Below the pieces are notes generated by a model that was not told the origin of the DNA, did not search any database, and saw nothing but the letters and a program-made list of their open reading frames with translations. A stretch of DNA of 64,000 nt from Stygiobacter electus. Lineage in GTDB: Bacteria; Bacteroidota; Ignavibacteria; Ignavibacteriales; Melioribacteraceae. Positions within the stretch are counted from its first letter, which is position 1; the number at the start of each line of letters is the position of its first letter. Below are positions 27,964 through 38,937 of this stretch, piece after piece. The position numbers were made by a program, and so were the translations under genes. The DNA lies in assembly GCA_029210465.1 (NCBI GenBank), contig JARGDL010000007.1:53125-117124 (forward strand). The letters are read 5' to 3'.

Positions 27964-29240
27964 ATCAGCAATTTGAAAAAATAAATTCTTTAAATGGAGA
28001 AATATTTTTAGCAGGAGATAAATCAATATCTCATAGAGCGGTTATGTTTGCATCTATGGCAAAAGGTGAATCTATAATTTATAATTGTTCTGAATCTGAA
28101 GATGTTTATTCAACAATTAAATGTTTCAAAGAACTTGGTTGTGAGTTTGAATTAAATAATAATACTATAAAGATAATAGGAAAAGGTTTTAAGAATTTTA
28201 ATAAACCACAAAATTTTTTAGATGCAGGTAATTCTGGAACTACAACAAGATTAATAAGCGGAATTTTAGCGGCTCAGAATTTTGAATCCACAATTGTGGG
28301 TGATGATTCTTTATCAAAAAGACCAATGAAAAGAATCGTTGAACCATTAAGATTAATGGGCGCTAATATTGAACCATCAGAACATGGAACATTACCATTA
28401 AAAATATTTCCTTCCTTCAATTTAAAACCAATTGAATACACATTAAAAGTTGCAAGTGCACAAGTTAAAAGCGCTTTATTATTACTTGCATTACATCTTG
28501 AAGAAGAATCTGTAATCATAGATCCTTTTAATACAAGAAATCATACTGAAAAAATGTTAAATCTAAAAGTAGAAGAAACATCTGAAGGGAATAAAATATT
28601 TTGTTCGAAGAAAAATTATCCTAAATCTTTTGAAATAAATGTTCCATCTGATATTTCAAGCGCTGCATTTTTTATTGTCGCAGCTTTAATAACGAAAAAT
28701 TCAGAAATATTAATTAGAAATATTTCCATTAATCCAACTAGAATTGGTGTGATTAAAATCTTAAAAGAAATGGGTGGAGATATTGAAATATTAAATCAAA
28801 AAGAAGAGTGCGGCGAAGAAGTTGGAGATATTTTAGTCAAATCAAGTCGGCTAAAAAATATTGAAATACCAAAAGAAATAATTCCAAATATTATTGATGA
28901 AATTCCAATTTTATCAGTTGCAGGAATTTTTGCTGAAGGGGATTTTATAATTAAAAATGCAGAAGAATTACGTGTTAAAGAATCTGATAGAATTAAATCC
29001 TTGTGTGAAAATTTTAAGAAAGTTGGACTAGAGGTTATTGAAAATTCTGATGGATTTATTTTATCTGGTGAATTAAAAAATAATTATGCTGAATTTGATA
29101 GTTATGGTGATCATAGAATTGCTATGACATTTGCAATTCTATCATCAATGCTTGGAAAAGGTGGAGTTGTCAATGGATTTGATTGTGTAAAAATTTCTAA
29201 TCCTAAATTTATGGAACAACTAAAATCTTTACATTTCTAA
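27960..29240 (+). CDS. aroA: 3-phosphoshikimate 1-carboxyvinyltransferase (EPSP synthase)
   Basis: The 426-residue enzyme makes EPSP in the shikimate pathway. Motifs are GDKSISHRA, DAGNSGTTTRL, KRPMKRIVEPL, SAQVKSALLLLAL and YGDHRIAM. Length is normal. I chose the ATG at 27960, which overlaps the preceding TGA (ATGA coupling) and gives the expected short N-terminus. AroF and TyrA of the same wider pathway lie on the opposite strand about 20 kb away. Its final 12 bases overlap the convergent bshC. Confidence 0.96.
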   Translation: MNQQFEKINSLNGEIFLAGDKSISHRAVMFASMAKGESIIYNCSESEDVYSTIKCFKELGCEFELNNNTIKIIGKGFKNFNKPQNFLDAGNSGTTTRLISGILAAQNFESTIVGDDSLSKRPMKRIVEPLRLMGANIEPSEHGTLPLKIFPSFNLKPIEYTLKVASAQVKSALLLLALHLEEESVIIDPFNTRNHTEKMLNLKVEETSEGNKIFCSKKNYPKSFEINVPSDISSAAFFIVAALITKNSEILIRNISINPTRIGVIKILKEMGGDIEILNQKEECGEEVGDILVKSSRLKNIEIPKEIIPNIIDEIPILSVAGIFAEGDFIIKNAEELRVKESDRIKSLCENFKKVGLEVIENSDGFILSGELKNNYAEFDSYGDHRIAMTFAILSSMLGKGGVVNGFDCVKISNPKFMEQLKSLHF

Positions 29241-30857
29241 AATTTGATGATGAAACTTATCAATTTTTAATTCATCATAAAGCCACTTTAAGAAATCCAT
29301 TCCATACTTATTAACAAAGTAAATAAAGTTTAATTCACGTTCCTGTAGATTTTGCTTAGGATATAAAACATTTTGAACTTTTGTTAATTGACGTATAGTT
29401 ATTTCATACTTTCTTTTTTCTGCTTCTGATGTTTTTGTCCTCAAGTACTCAAGTAGTTGTTGAACTTTTTGTTGTGTCTTCTGTGAAAAATCTTCCAATG
29501 TTTTATCAACTTTTGTAATGTTGAAAGTTATATTGTTAAAAATATTTTCTAATTCTTTGCTTGCATCATTAAAAACTTTTTCAGTGTTTAGCTCAGAACT
29601 AATTTGAATAATATTTTCTATTAATTTTTTTTGCTCAACAAAAATTTCAATCACAGATAAATTATATTTATTCAAAACCTGATTTACACCTTTTTCAACA
29701 ATTGTACTACTTGCCCTTGGATAAATGAATGGTTCTTCAATACTAAAAAATTCATATAATGGATTTACTTGGGCAAAGTAACTTATTTCACTTGGACCTG
29801 CAACATAAAAACCAGTTGGGAATAAATAATCTTGACAAATAGGACGAAGTAAAACATTTGGACTAAATTTTTCAGGTGAAACTTCAATTAAATTCAACAT
29901 TTCATCAAATGAAAATTTTTTACGTTTGCCTTTTAATCTTAATTCGCCAGTTTCAGTTGGTTCAATCAGCAATCTTTCTTTTTCATCAATATAGAATAAA
30001 TTTATTGCTTTAACTTTAACTTGAGCATGATAAATTTCTTCAAGTTCAGCACTTCTTTCCACTAATGCTGTTGAATGAAATTTATATTCATTAATAGCTT
30101 TTTTGAAAATTGGTTTTAGTAGTTTTTTAATTTCATTGTCTAAAGGATTGAAAATTATTAATCCATATTTATCAAAAAGATTGAACATAAGTTCTTTGAA
30201 TGATTCTAAGAAAGTTTTATTTGATGTGTAAATAGTTTTTAGAAGGTCGATTAAAGAAGCTTTAAATTCTGTATCACGAAGTGAATTTTGTAATTCATCA
30301 TAAATTAAATTTATATTTTCATTGAACTTAAGTTGACCTATTGAACCACGATTTAATTCCTCTTCAATTCCATCATGGTATGTAATATCTACAAGATTAT
30401 TTTCATTGTTCAGAATTGAAATTGAACTAACTTCATCAAAATCGTGATCATCGCCTTCGAGCCAGAAAATGGGAACAAAATTAAACTCGGGGAACTCTTC
30501 TTTTAATTTCTTTGATAATTTAATTGCTGTTATTGATTTATATAAAGTATAAAGTGGACCAGTGAAAATTCCCAATTGCTGACCGGTAATTATAGCTATT
30601 GTGTTTGAAGATTTTAATAAGTCAATATTCCTTTTAGTATCTTCTGAAATGTTAAAATATTTATACTGGTTAGTAATAATTTCAGATAGATGATTCCTGT
30701 GTTCTTTATTTTGAGAAGCAAGTTTATTGAAATGGATTAAATATTTATCTTTATCTCTGAAATTTTTAGAATAGAATCTTGATACGTTGTCAAATTCTTC
30801 AATGTAATCTAAAAATAAATTATGACTGGCAGGAATATTTGAAAAATTTATAAACAT
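29229..30857 (-). CDS. bshC: Bacillithiol biosynthesis cysteine ligase BshC
   Basis: The 542-residue protein matches BshC, which adds cysteine to glucosaminyl-malate in the last step of bacillithiol synthesis. Diagnostic blocks are ITGQQLGIFTGPLYTLYKSI (about residues 91-110), FWLEGDDHDFDEV, and LLRPICQDYLFPTGFYVAGP. A long coiled-coil-like region follows (about 400-500), as in the family. Bacillithiol is the low-molecular-weight thiol of many Bacteroidota. Other bsh genes are not in this window. A TCTCC sequence just upstream on the + strand (a GGAGA ribosome site on the coding strand) precedes the start. Confidence 0.95.
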   Translation of the reverse strand: MFINFSNIPASHNLFLDYIEEFDNVSRFYSKNFRDKDKYLIHFNKLASQNKEHRNHLSEIITNQYKYFNISEDTKRNIDLLKSSNTIAIITGQQLGIFTGPLYTLYKSITAIKLSKKLKEEFPEFNFVPIFWLEGDDHDFDEVSSISILNNENNLVDITYHDGIEEELNRGSIGQLKFNENINLIYDELQNSLRDTEFKASLIDLLKTIYTSNKTFLESFKELMFNLFDKYGLIIFNPLDNEIKKLLKPIFKKAINEYKFHSTALVERSAELEEIYHAQVKVKAINLFYIDEKERLLIEPTETGELRLKGKRKKFSFDEMLNLIEVSPEKFSPNVLLRPICQDYLFPTGFYVAGPSEISYFAQVNPLYEFFSIEEPFIYPRASSTIVEKGVNQVLNKYNLSVIEIFVEQKKLIENIIQISSELNTEKVFNDASKELENIFNNITFNITKVDKTLEDFSQKTQQKVQQLLEYLRTKTSEAEKRKYEITIRQLTKVQNVLYPKQNLQERELNFIYFVNKYGMDFLKWLYDELKIDKFHHQILEM

Positions 30858-30885
30858 TTTTTCTCCAAAATGAATAATTAACTCT

Positions 30886-30893
30886 TATATTTG
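30886..30893 (+). promoter_or_regulatory. Candidate -7 promoter element before the ROK gene
   Basis: TATATTTG fits the TAnnTTTG -7 element of Bacteroidota promoters and lies 75 bases before the ROK start. I see no matching TTG at the usual -33 distance, so this is a weak call. Confidence 0.35.
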
Positions 30894-30968
30894 TAAAGCA
30901 AACCATAAATTCCTTTACTAAATTTAAGAAAATAATTAAAACTAAACTTAGAAATAAAAAGGTATTAT

Positions 30969-31934
30969 ATGAAAAAGAGCTACATAATTAGCGTTGATCT
31001 AGGAGGTACAAAGATTTTATCAGCATTAATTGATAATCAGAATAAAATAATTTCAAGAGTCAAAATTGAAACAAATAAGGATGAAGGTGGATTAGGTCTA
31101 GTAAAATCCATCTCAAGTTCTATCTTGCAATTATTAAATGATAATGTAGTAAGTGAAAATGAAGTTAAAGCAATTTGTTTAGGTGTACCTGGTGCTGTAA
31201 ATCCACATATTGGATTAATAGAAGTTGCTCCAAATCTCGGTGTGGAAAATTTTAACATCAAAGAAGAATTAGCAAAAGAAATATCCATCCCAATTTTAGT
31301 TGAAAATGATGTTAATTTAGCTGGTCTTGGAATTAAAAAATTCGAGTTGAATGATAATGTCAAAAACATGTTAGTCATTTTTATAGGAACCGGAATTGGC
31401 AGTTCACTTTTTTTTGATGGAAAAATTTATCGTGGTTCTTCATATTTCGCAGGTGAAATTGGTCATATAAAAGTAAATGCGAAAGGTGAAATTTCCACTA
31501 ATGCAAAAAGTCTTTCTTTTGAACAATTAGCAAGTAGAACCGCAATTGTAAAAGAAATTAAAAAAGATTTGAAAAAAGGGAAGAAGAGCATATTAAAGGA
31601 ATTCAAGTCATCAAAGAAAACTATTAAAAGTAAAACATTAGCAAATGCAATTAAGAAAAATGATCCACTTGCTGTTAAACATGTTACTAATGCTGCAAAA
31701 ATTATTGGCTCTGTCTTGGGCAGTATTACAACATTATTAAATATTGATACAATTATTTTAGGCGGTGGAGTAATAGAAGCAATGCATGATTTTATGTTAC
31801 CAATAATTGAAAAGAATTTTAACAAGACTGTTATTGAAGCTTGTGGAAGAAATGTTCAAATAATTGAAACTAAACTTGGTGATGATGCTGCTTTATTCGG
31901 TGGAATTGCTTTAGCAGAAGAATTTTTAAGTTAA
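30969..31934 (+). CDS. ROK-family protein (glucokinase-like) lacking the zinc motif
   Basis: The 321-residue protein belongs to the ROK family of sugar kinases and related regulators. It has the phosphate-binding DLGGTKI (residues 9-15), ENDVNLAGLG with the likely catalytic aspartate, FIGTGIGSSL, and GGGVIEA. The usual cysteine-rich zinc motif CxCGxxGCxE after GH is absent; the stretch after Gly-His166 reads IKVNAKGEIST. The segment at about 190-225 is very rich in lysine. No DNA-binding domain precedes the kinase domain, so it is more likely a kinase than a repressor. The sugar is unknown. Its stop directly abuts that of the convergent ABC-F gene. Confidence 0.85.
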   Translation: MKKSYIISVDLGGTKILSALIDNQNKIISRVKIETNKDEGGLGLVKSISSSILQLLNDNVVSENEVKAICLGVPGAVNPHIGLIEVAPNLGVENFNIKEELAKEISIPILVENDVNLAGLGIKKFELNDNVKNMLVIFIGTGIGSSLFFDGKIYRGSSYFAGEIGHIKVNAKGEISTNAKSLSFEQLASRTAIVKEIKKDLKKGKKSILKEFKSSKKTIKSKTLANAIKKNDPLAVKHVTNAAKIIGSVLGSITTLLNIDTIILGGGVIEAMHDFMLPIIEKNFNKTVIEACGRNVQIIETKLGDDAALFGGIALAEEFLS

Positions 31935-33875
31935 TTATTTGAATTGTTTTTCTATTTCTTCAAGTTGATTGCTTAAACTTGACCATATTTCATATTTATT
32001 TTCTAAATCACTTTTAACTTTTTCATAAAGCGAGTTAGTATTTTTTGCAATTTGTGGATTACTAAAAATTTTTGGATCAGCAAGCTGGTTTTCAATTTCA
32101 ATTTTTTCTAATTCAAGTTTAGAAATTTCATTTTCAAGTTTTTCAATTTTAGTTTTAATTTCTTTAGTTGCAACATATCTTTTTTGACGTAATTCGGCTT
32201 CAATCCTTTTTTGATCCTTTCGGGATTTTTCTGTTTGATTTTCTTTTTCTTCAACTTCAATTTTTCTATCGAGTTCTTGTTTTTTGATTAAATAATTTTC
32301 AATTCCACCTAAAAATATTTTTATGGAATTATTTCTCAGTTCAAAAACTTTATTAACAATAGGTTTAAGAAAATCGATGTCGTGTGAAACGATCATAATT
32401 GTTCCTGAAAATTCAATTAAAGCTTTTTGCAATATTTCTTTTGATGCAAAATCTAAGTGATTTGTTGGCTCATCAAGAATTATAAAATTCGATTTAGTTA
32501 ATAATAATCTTGCAAGTGCAATTCTACTTTTTTCACCTCCTGACAAAACTTTTATCTTTTTAAAAACATCATCTCCAGAAAAAAGAAACGAACCTAAAAT
32601 AGTTCTAATCCTTCCAATTGGGATTTCTGAGTTTACATCTTCAAGTGCATCAATTAAATCAAAATCAGGATTTATTGAATCTGCAACTTCTTGTTCGTAA
32701 TAAGAAATTATTGTGTTGTTACCATAAATTATTTTGCCTGATGTTGGATGTAATTTATTAGCAATAATTTTTGTCAATGTTGTCTTTCCAGCTCCGTTTG
32801 GACCAACAATTGCAATTTTATCTCCACGTTCAATTTGTAGATTGATATTTTTTAAGACGGCTATATCATTAAATGAATGAGTAATATCAATTAATTCAAC
32901 AGGAATTATTCCGCTCATTGTTGGAGAAGGGAAGTGAAGTTCGACTTTTTTTTCTTCTTCAAGTATTTCTACAATTTCAATTTTTTCAAGTTGTTTTATT
33001 CTGCTTTGAACTTGTTTTGCTTTCGTTGCTTTGTATCTAAATCTTTCAATAAATCTTTCTAACTCTTTAACTTTTTTTTCTTGTTGCTTTTGTAAAGAAA
33101 TTAATTGTATTTCTCTTTCATCCTTGAATTTTAAATATTGAAGATAATTTCCCGAATAAAAATTTATTTGTTTGTTATAAATTTCAAGAGTTTTATTTGT
33201 TACACTTGTAACAAAATGTCTGTCGTGCGAAACAATTATTAATGCAGAAGTTGTAGATTGCAAATATGATATCAGCCATTCAAGACTATCAATATCTAAG
33301 TGATTTGTAGGTTCATCCATTAAAATTAAATCATTATCAGCAAGTAAAATTTTAGCCATCTGAATTCTCATTTGCCAACCGCCCGAGAATTCATCGGTCA
33401 TTCTTGAAAAATCTTTTTCTTTGAATCCTAAGCCTATTAATATTTTTTCTATTTTAGAATTTGTCGAATAAAAATCTAATTCTTCTTTTCTTTGATGAAT
33501 TTCGCCTAACTCATCAATTAATTCATTTCTATCTTCTTCAGAAATAGATAAATCATTTAAAGCAGATAAAACAATACTTTCCTGTTCTTCTAATGTTTGA
33601 ATATCCTGCAAAGAAGTTTTTACTTCATCGAATAGAGTTTGCCCTTTAAATGAATTAATATCCTGAGGTAAGTAGCCAATTCGAATTCCTTTTTGCTTTT
33701 GAATTATTCCTGTTTCAGGTTGTTCAATCCCAAATATTAATTTTAATAAGGTTGATTTACCAGTTCCATTTGATCCGACTAAAGCAATTTTATCATGTCG
33801 AGATATTTTAATGTTAACATTTTCAAAAAGATTTTCTCCGGTGAACTGAATTGAAAGATTTTTAATATCAATCAT
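31935..33875 (-). CDS. ABC-F family ATPase (Uup/EttA-like)
   Basis: This 646-residue soluble protein has two ABC domains and no membrane segments. The first has Walker A GSNGTGKST and signature SGGWQMRIQ; the second has GPNGAGKTT and LSGGEKSRIALA. A charged linker joins them and a coiled coil forms the C-terminus (about 540-646). ABC-F proteins act on the ribosome, and some give antibiotic resistance. The coiled-coil tail resembles Uup-type members. I chose the ATG at 33875; a TTG one codon earlier is possible. It follows the PorZ-like gene after 8 bases and is probably in the same transcript. Confidence 0.92.
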   Translation of the reverse strand: MIDIKNLSIQFTGENLFENVNIKISRHDKIALVGSNGTGKSTLLKLIFGIEQPETGIIQKQKGIRIGYLPQDINSFKGQTLFDEVKTSLQDIQTLEEQESIVLSALNDLSISEEDRNELIDELGEIHQRKEELDFYSTNSKIEKILIGLGFKEKDFSRMTDEFSGGWQMRIQMAKILLADNDLILMDEPTNHLDIDSLEWLISYLQSTTSALIIVSHDRHFVTSVTNKTLEIYNKQINFYSGNYLQYLKFKDEREIQLISLQKQQEKKVKELERFIERFRYKATKAKQVQSRIKQLEKIEIVEILEEEKKVELHFPSPTMSGIIPVELIDITHSFNDIAVLKNINLQIERGDKIAIVGPNGAGKTTLTKIIANKLHPTSGKIIYGNNTIISYYEQEVADSINPDFDLIDALEDVNSEIPIGRIRTILGSFLFSGDDVFKKIKVLSGGEKSRIALARLLLTKSNFIILDEPTNHLDFASKEILQKALIEFSGTIMIVSHDIDFLKPIVNKVFELRNNSIKIFLGGIENYLIKKQELDRKIEVEEKENQTEKSRKDQKRIEAELRQKRYVATKEIKTKIEKLENEISKLELEKIEIENQLADPKIFSNPQIAKNTNSLYEKVKSDLENKYEIWSSLSNQLEEIEKQFK

Positions 33876-33883
33876 CAATAGAC

Positions 33884-36109
33884 CTATTTTCTGATTACAG
33901 CAATTTTAGAAGTTTTAACATTATTCGCTTCATTGTCATAGGCAACAATGTAATAAACGCCTGAAGAAACCAGATTACCTTCTTTATCTCTTCCATCCCA
34001 AAAAGCCATTTTACCACCAGGAGATTCATATTCTCTTATAACTTCACCATTAATCTTTAATATTTTAATAATACAATTTGCAATTAGTCCTTCAATGGTT
34101 ACGATATTTTTTTCATTATTGCCAATGATAAATGGACTTGGATAAATGCTTAATTCGTTAAACGTTTCCTCTGGTTGAATAAATTCAGTTTTCAAAGTTG
34201 CAAGACCATAATCAGTCCCAATGAAAACCATTCCACTTTTTGAATCAAATGCAATGCTTGTAATATTATCATCAGGCAAAGGACTATTTTTTGAATTATA
34301 CTGCTTAATTAATTGATATCCGTCGGATGAAAGAACAAAGACTCCATTGTTAGTTCCAATCCATTTTTGGTTTATAGGATCAACTGCAATACAATTAACA
34401 TTTTGACTACGTACAGCAAAGCCAACTAAAGTTGTGAGTGTAGATTTTGGTTTTTGTGGATCAGAAATAACATTAACTCCTACATTTGTCCCAATCCAAA
34501 TAGCGCCGCGTTTATCTACAGCTAAACATGAAATAATATCACTTGAAAGACCATCGGATTTTCCAATAAATCCCTGAGTATCATCACTAAAATTTTCAAA
34601 TGTTCCTTTTTCATTAAAATAATATAAACCTCTATTTCCTTGAATAGAAAAAAACCATTTAGTATCATATTGATCAATAACCATTTTATCTAAAAATTCA
34701 TTAGTTGAAATAACTGGGTTTGTAAAAGAAAAATGATACCATTTATTTTGTGGAGTCAATACTGATAATGGTTTCCCTGCGGCTGAAAGTGGATTGACAA
34801 ACCAGGTATTTCCTTTTGAATCTTGTTTGATATCTGATATAACTAAAAATTTATCATTGGCAGGAATTCCAACCATACCAGAATTTGCATTGTTGTAAAT
34901 AGTTAAATTATTTTTTTTGAAAACTCCAGCACCGAATCCCCATGTAGCAAGATAAATTGCTGAATCTTTTCCAACGTAAATATTATAAATAGCATTAGTT
35001 GGTAAAGAGGGAATATTTTTTGTGTTATAATTAAACCATTTTTCACCGTCAAATTTATAAAAACCTTTTCCAGTAACATCTTTACCAGTTGCAACCCAAA
35101 GTTCTCCATTTGTCGAGGTTGCAAGATTGAGGAAAGAATTACTCCCTGGACCATTTGGAATAATTTGTTTAGTAAGATTATTTTGATATTCAAAAATGCC
35201 TTCGTTTGTAGCTATATAAATTTTTTGATTTGCAACAATGATTTTATTAAAAACTAAATCAGAATTTTCGTAAAGCTTTTCAATTGAATTGTTATTGTAT
35301 TTATACAATTCATTATTAGTTATAAAATACATTTCATTATTGAAGAAGAATAAATCTTTGATTTTTTTTCTATCTAAAATTAATGTTTGCCAAGTTCCAT
35401 TAGAAAATTTTATAATTCCATTTGAAGATGCCAAATAAATTTCATTATTGAATAAAACCATTTTAGTTGCAGATGAAGCAGGTATGTGATTAATAAAATA
35501 ATAATTATTCCATGATTCCGGTGCCGCTAAATTTGTTGCTCCAGCTTTTTGAATAGCCACACCCATTTCTGTTAAAACGTAAATTGTGTTTTTATTTTTA
35601 ATAGCATTATAAACTTTTATTTCAGAAGAGAATGAACCAAACTTTAAATAACTATCAAGTAAAGAAAATGTTTTTGAGTTGATTATTGATAATCCAAAAT
35701 CAATTGATACTAAAACTGAATCAGAGGAAATAGATAAATCGTTTATCTGCTTTTTGCCTTTGCTGGTGTTATAAATATCAACAATTTTAGTTAATGAAAA
35801 ATCATTTTTGTTGATTACGTTTATAAAACCTTCACCAAAGCCAATCCATATATTTTTTGAATTATCAATAAGAATTGAAGTTGCGTTTTGACTATTCATT
35901 CCGTTGGCTTTTGAAAATATTTTGAATGATGAATCAAATGAATCGAATTTAAATACACCGCCATTAGAAGCAGCCCAGATTGAACTTCCATCCAAATTCA
36001 TTGAATTGACATACTTCAGATCAGAATAAATATTCCATGTCCCAATTGTTTGTGCAAGGAATAATTTTGATGCCAATAGTAAAACTAATATGACCTTTGA
36101 AGATTTCAT
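33884..36109 (-). CDS. PorZ-like two-propeller protein with type IX sorting domain
   Basis: The 741-residue protein has a signal peptide (residues 1-19) and two stretches of regulator-propeller repeats (ISSIWIG-like units such as NIWIGFGEG and AIWIGTNVG). It ends in a Por-type C-terminal domain (YPSPF motif, final KIAVIRK). This layout matches PorZ, the surface protein that helps the PorU sortase deliver anionic lipopolysaccharide in type IX secretion. There is no kinase or response-regulator part, so it is not a hybrid sensor. PorU and PorV genes lie at the start of the window, 30 kb away. A generic propeller cargo protein is the alternative. Confidence 0.72.
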   Translation of the reverse strand: MKSSKVILVLLLASKLFLAQTIGTWNIYSDLKYVNSMNLDGSSIWAASNGGVFKFDSFDSSFKIFSKANGMNSQNATSILIDNSKNIWIGFGEGFINVINKNDFSLTKIVDIYNTSKGKKQINDLSISSDSVLVSIDFGLSIINSKTFSLLDSYLKFGSFSSEIKVYNAIKNKNTIYVLTEMGVAIQKAGATNLAAPESWNNYYFINHIPASSATKMVLFNNEIYLASSNGIIKFSNGTWQTLILDRKKIKDLFFFNNEMYFITNNELYKYNNNSIEKLYENSDLVFNKIIVANQKIYIATNEGIFEYQNNLTKQIIPNGPGSNSFLNLATSTNGELWVATGKDVTGKGFYKFDGEKWFNYNTKNIPSLPTNAIYNIYVGKDSAIYLATWGFGAGVFKKNNLTIYNNANSGMVGIPANDKFLVISDIKQDSKGNTWFVNPLSAAGKPLSVLTPQNKWYHFSFTNPVISTNEFLDKMVIDQYDTKWFFSIQGNRGLYYFNEKGTFENFSDDTQGFIGKSDGLSSDIISCLAVDKRGAIWIGTNVGVNVISDPQKPKSTLTTLVGFAVRSQNVNCIAVDPINQKWIGTNNGVFVLSSDGYQLIKQYNSKNSPLPDDNITSIAFDSKSGMVFIGTDYGLATLKTEFIQPEETFNELSIYPSPFIIGNNEKNIVTIEGLIANCIIKILKINGEVIREYESPGGKMAFWDGRDKEGNLVSSGVYYIVAYDNEANNVKTSKIAVIRK

Positions 36110-36196
36110 AAAACCTCAAAATAAATTAATGAGTATTGTAAATTTAATATTAAAGTTGTTCTAATTAGTAGAAAAATTCATAGGCGAGATTGAAAT

Positions 36197-37027
36197 TTAT
36201 AATTTCATTTGAGTCATTTTTTTTATTGCAGATAATTGAGTTCCACTAATAAAGTACTTACCAAGATTTTCAGAATCCATTTTTTTACCTCCATGAAAAT
36301 CTGATCCACCAGTTTCAAGAAGACAATATTGATTTACAATTCCTCTGTAAAATTGAATTTGATTTTCGTTATGGCTTGGATGAATTACTTCAATACCATC
36401 AATTCCATATTCAATTAATTTAATCAATAGATTTTCCTTCATATATCCGGGATGAGCAACAAACGATAATCCGCCAGCTTCATTGATTAATTTTAATGCA
36501 CTTTGTACTGAAACATGAATTTTCCTCTCAAATGCTGGTGAATAATCGCCTAAAAATTTTTCAAAAGCTTCTTGATAATTTTTTACATAACCTTTTTCTA
36601 TTAAAGTATTAGCAATATGTGGTCTTCCAATTGCAGAATTATTTGCAAATTGAAGAACATCATCAATTGAAATTGAAATACCAAGGTTATTTAGTTTGTT
36701 GATAATTCTTTTGGCACGGTGAAACCTTTCTTCACGAAAAAAATTCAAGTATTTTTTAAGTTCATCACTATTTATATTAATGAATAATCCTAATAAATGA
36801 ATTTCCTTGTCCTCAAGATCAGTGCTAATTTCCACTCCTGGTATTAATTCAATATTAAAATCGTTAGCACATTCATATGCTTTCTCGTATGCATTAATTG
36901 AATCATGATCAGTAATACTTAAAGCATTAATCCCATTTTTATTAGCAAGCTCTATTAATTCACACGGTGAATACACACCATCAGAAAGATTTGTATGAGT
37001 ATGTAAATCAACTTTTATAGAATCCAT
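36197..37027 (-). CDS. PHP-domain phosphoesterase
   Basis: The 276-residue protein belongs to the PHP family of trinuclear-metal phosphoesterases, similar in layout to the TrpH/YciV 3',5'-nucleoside bisphosphate phosphatases. HxH at His9/His11 (DLHTHTNLSDG), ITDHDS, the GVEIS motif with glutamate, FVAHPG and GSDFHGG provide the metal ligands. The start codon overlaps the stop of the upstream Crp/Fnr gene by one base, so the two are translated together. Confidence 0.88.
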   Translation of the reverse strand: MDSIKVDLHTHTNLSDGVYSPCELIELANKNGINALSITDHDSINAYEKAYECANDFNIELIPGVEISTDLEDKEIHLLGLFININSDELKKYLNFFREERFHRAKRIINKLNNLGISISIDDVLQFANNSAIGRPHIANTLIEKGYVKNYQEAFEKFLGDYSPAFERKIHVSVQSALKLINEAGGLSFVAHPGYMKENLLIKLIEYGIDGIEVIHPSHNENQIQFYRGIVNQYCLLETGGSDFHGGKKMDSENLGKYFISGTQLSAIKKMTQMKL

Positions 37028-37707
37028 TAATAATATTTTTCTCTGAATTTTTCATAATCAACAATAATTAATTTGTTGCCGTCCATTTCAATCAAACCTT
37101 TTTTGGCAAATGAATGCAATGTTCTTGAAATAGTTTCTCTTGAAGTTCCAGCCATATTCGCTAAATCTTGTTGAAGAGGTAGCTTCTCAATTTCTACTTT
37201 TCCATGTTTTATTTTCCCAATATCATCTGCAATTTGAAGAATAACAGTTGCAACTTTACCTTCTGCATCTTTCAAAGAAAGAGATTTAATTTTCATATCT
37301 GCATTTCTCAATCGAGTGGTTAACTCTTGAAGCAATGCTACAGAAATATCAGGATGAGCATAAAGTAAGTCAATGAAATCATTTCTTTGTAAAATAAAAA
37401 CTTCACTTGGTTCAATTGCAGAAACTGTTGCCGATCTTTTTTGTCCATCAAGAATTGCCATCTCGCCAAAAAAATCTGATTCATTTAATATTGAAAGAAT
37501 TACTTCTTTGCCATCATTACTTGAACGTGCAACTTTAACTTTGCCAGATATAATTATAAATAGTGCAGATCCGGGGTCATCTTCCATTAAAATTACTTCC
37601 CCTTTATTATAACTTTTTCTTTGTCCTATCTTTTCAATTTTTTCCAAAGTTTCTTTTTTTAATTCAGAAAAAATCGGAACCTTAGATAAAAATTCATACG
37701 AAGTCAT
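37027..37707 (-). CDS. Crp/Fnr-family transcription regulator
   Basis: The 226-residue protein has an N-terminal cyclic-nucleotide-binding-type beta barrel (about residues 10-125, with LMEDDPGSALFIIISGKV and FFGEMAILDG) and a C-terminal winged helix (about 150-226, with LANMAGTSRETISRTL as recognition helix). No N-terminal cysteine cluster is present, so it is not an oxygen-sensing Fnr. I chose the start at 37707, at MTSYEFLSKVP. The frame stays open for 108 codons further upstream, but those residues look like non-coding AT-rich sequence, and they would overlap the gapA promoter. It is divergent from gapA. Confidence 0.9.
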   Translation of the reverse strand: MTSYEFLSKVPIFSELKKETLEKIEKIGQRKSYNKGEVILMEDDPGSALFIIISGKVKVARSSNDGKEVILSILNESDFFGEMAILDGQKRSATVSAIEPSEVFILQRNDFIDLLYAHPDISVALLQELTTRLRNADMKIKSLSLKDAEGKVATVILQIADDIGKIKHGKVEIEKLPLQQDLANMAGTSRETISRTLHSFAKKGLIEMDGNKLIIVDYEKFREKYY

Positions 37708-37793
37708 TTTAATACCTTTTTTGTTTTTAAGTTCTAAAATGAAAAATAATATAATTCCAACTCTAATTTGCAAAAAATGTAAAAATGATACAA

Positions 37794-37824
37794 TTGAAAC
37801 TTCTTTCAGATTATAATATATTTG
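37794..37824 (+). promoter_or_regulatory. Bacteroidota-type promoter of gapA
   Basis: TTG at 37794-37796 and TATATTTG at 37817-37824 are separated by 20 bases, which fits the TTG/TAnnTTTG promoter pattern of Bacteroidota. The gapA start follows 39 bases after the -7 element, with an AAGGAG ribosome site at 37848-37853. Confidence 0.65.
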
Positions 37825-37830
37825 CAATGA

Positions 37831-38922
<1,092 letters not shown>

Positions 38923-38937
38923 TTAAATATCAAAATT

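Noticed and set aside
31037..31378. Antisense open frame opposite the ROK gene
   Set aside because: Opposite a clearly conserved gene, with no ribosome site or recognisable motif; a shadow frame. The same applies to those at 31463-31825, 44598-44993, 45441-45800 and 18826-19164.
33884..36109. Hybrid two-component sensor
   Set aside because: The propeller repeats suggest one, but there is no membrane helix after them, no histidine kinase domain and no receiver domain; the chain ends in a sorting domain.
36192..36206. GAAATT-TAT-AATTTC palindrome at the end of the PHP gene
   Set aside because: It is purely AT-rich, overlaps the stop codon and has no T run on the coding strand; likely chance in this composition.
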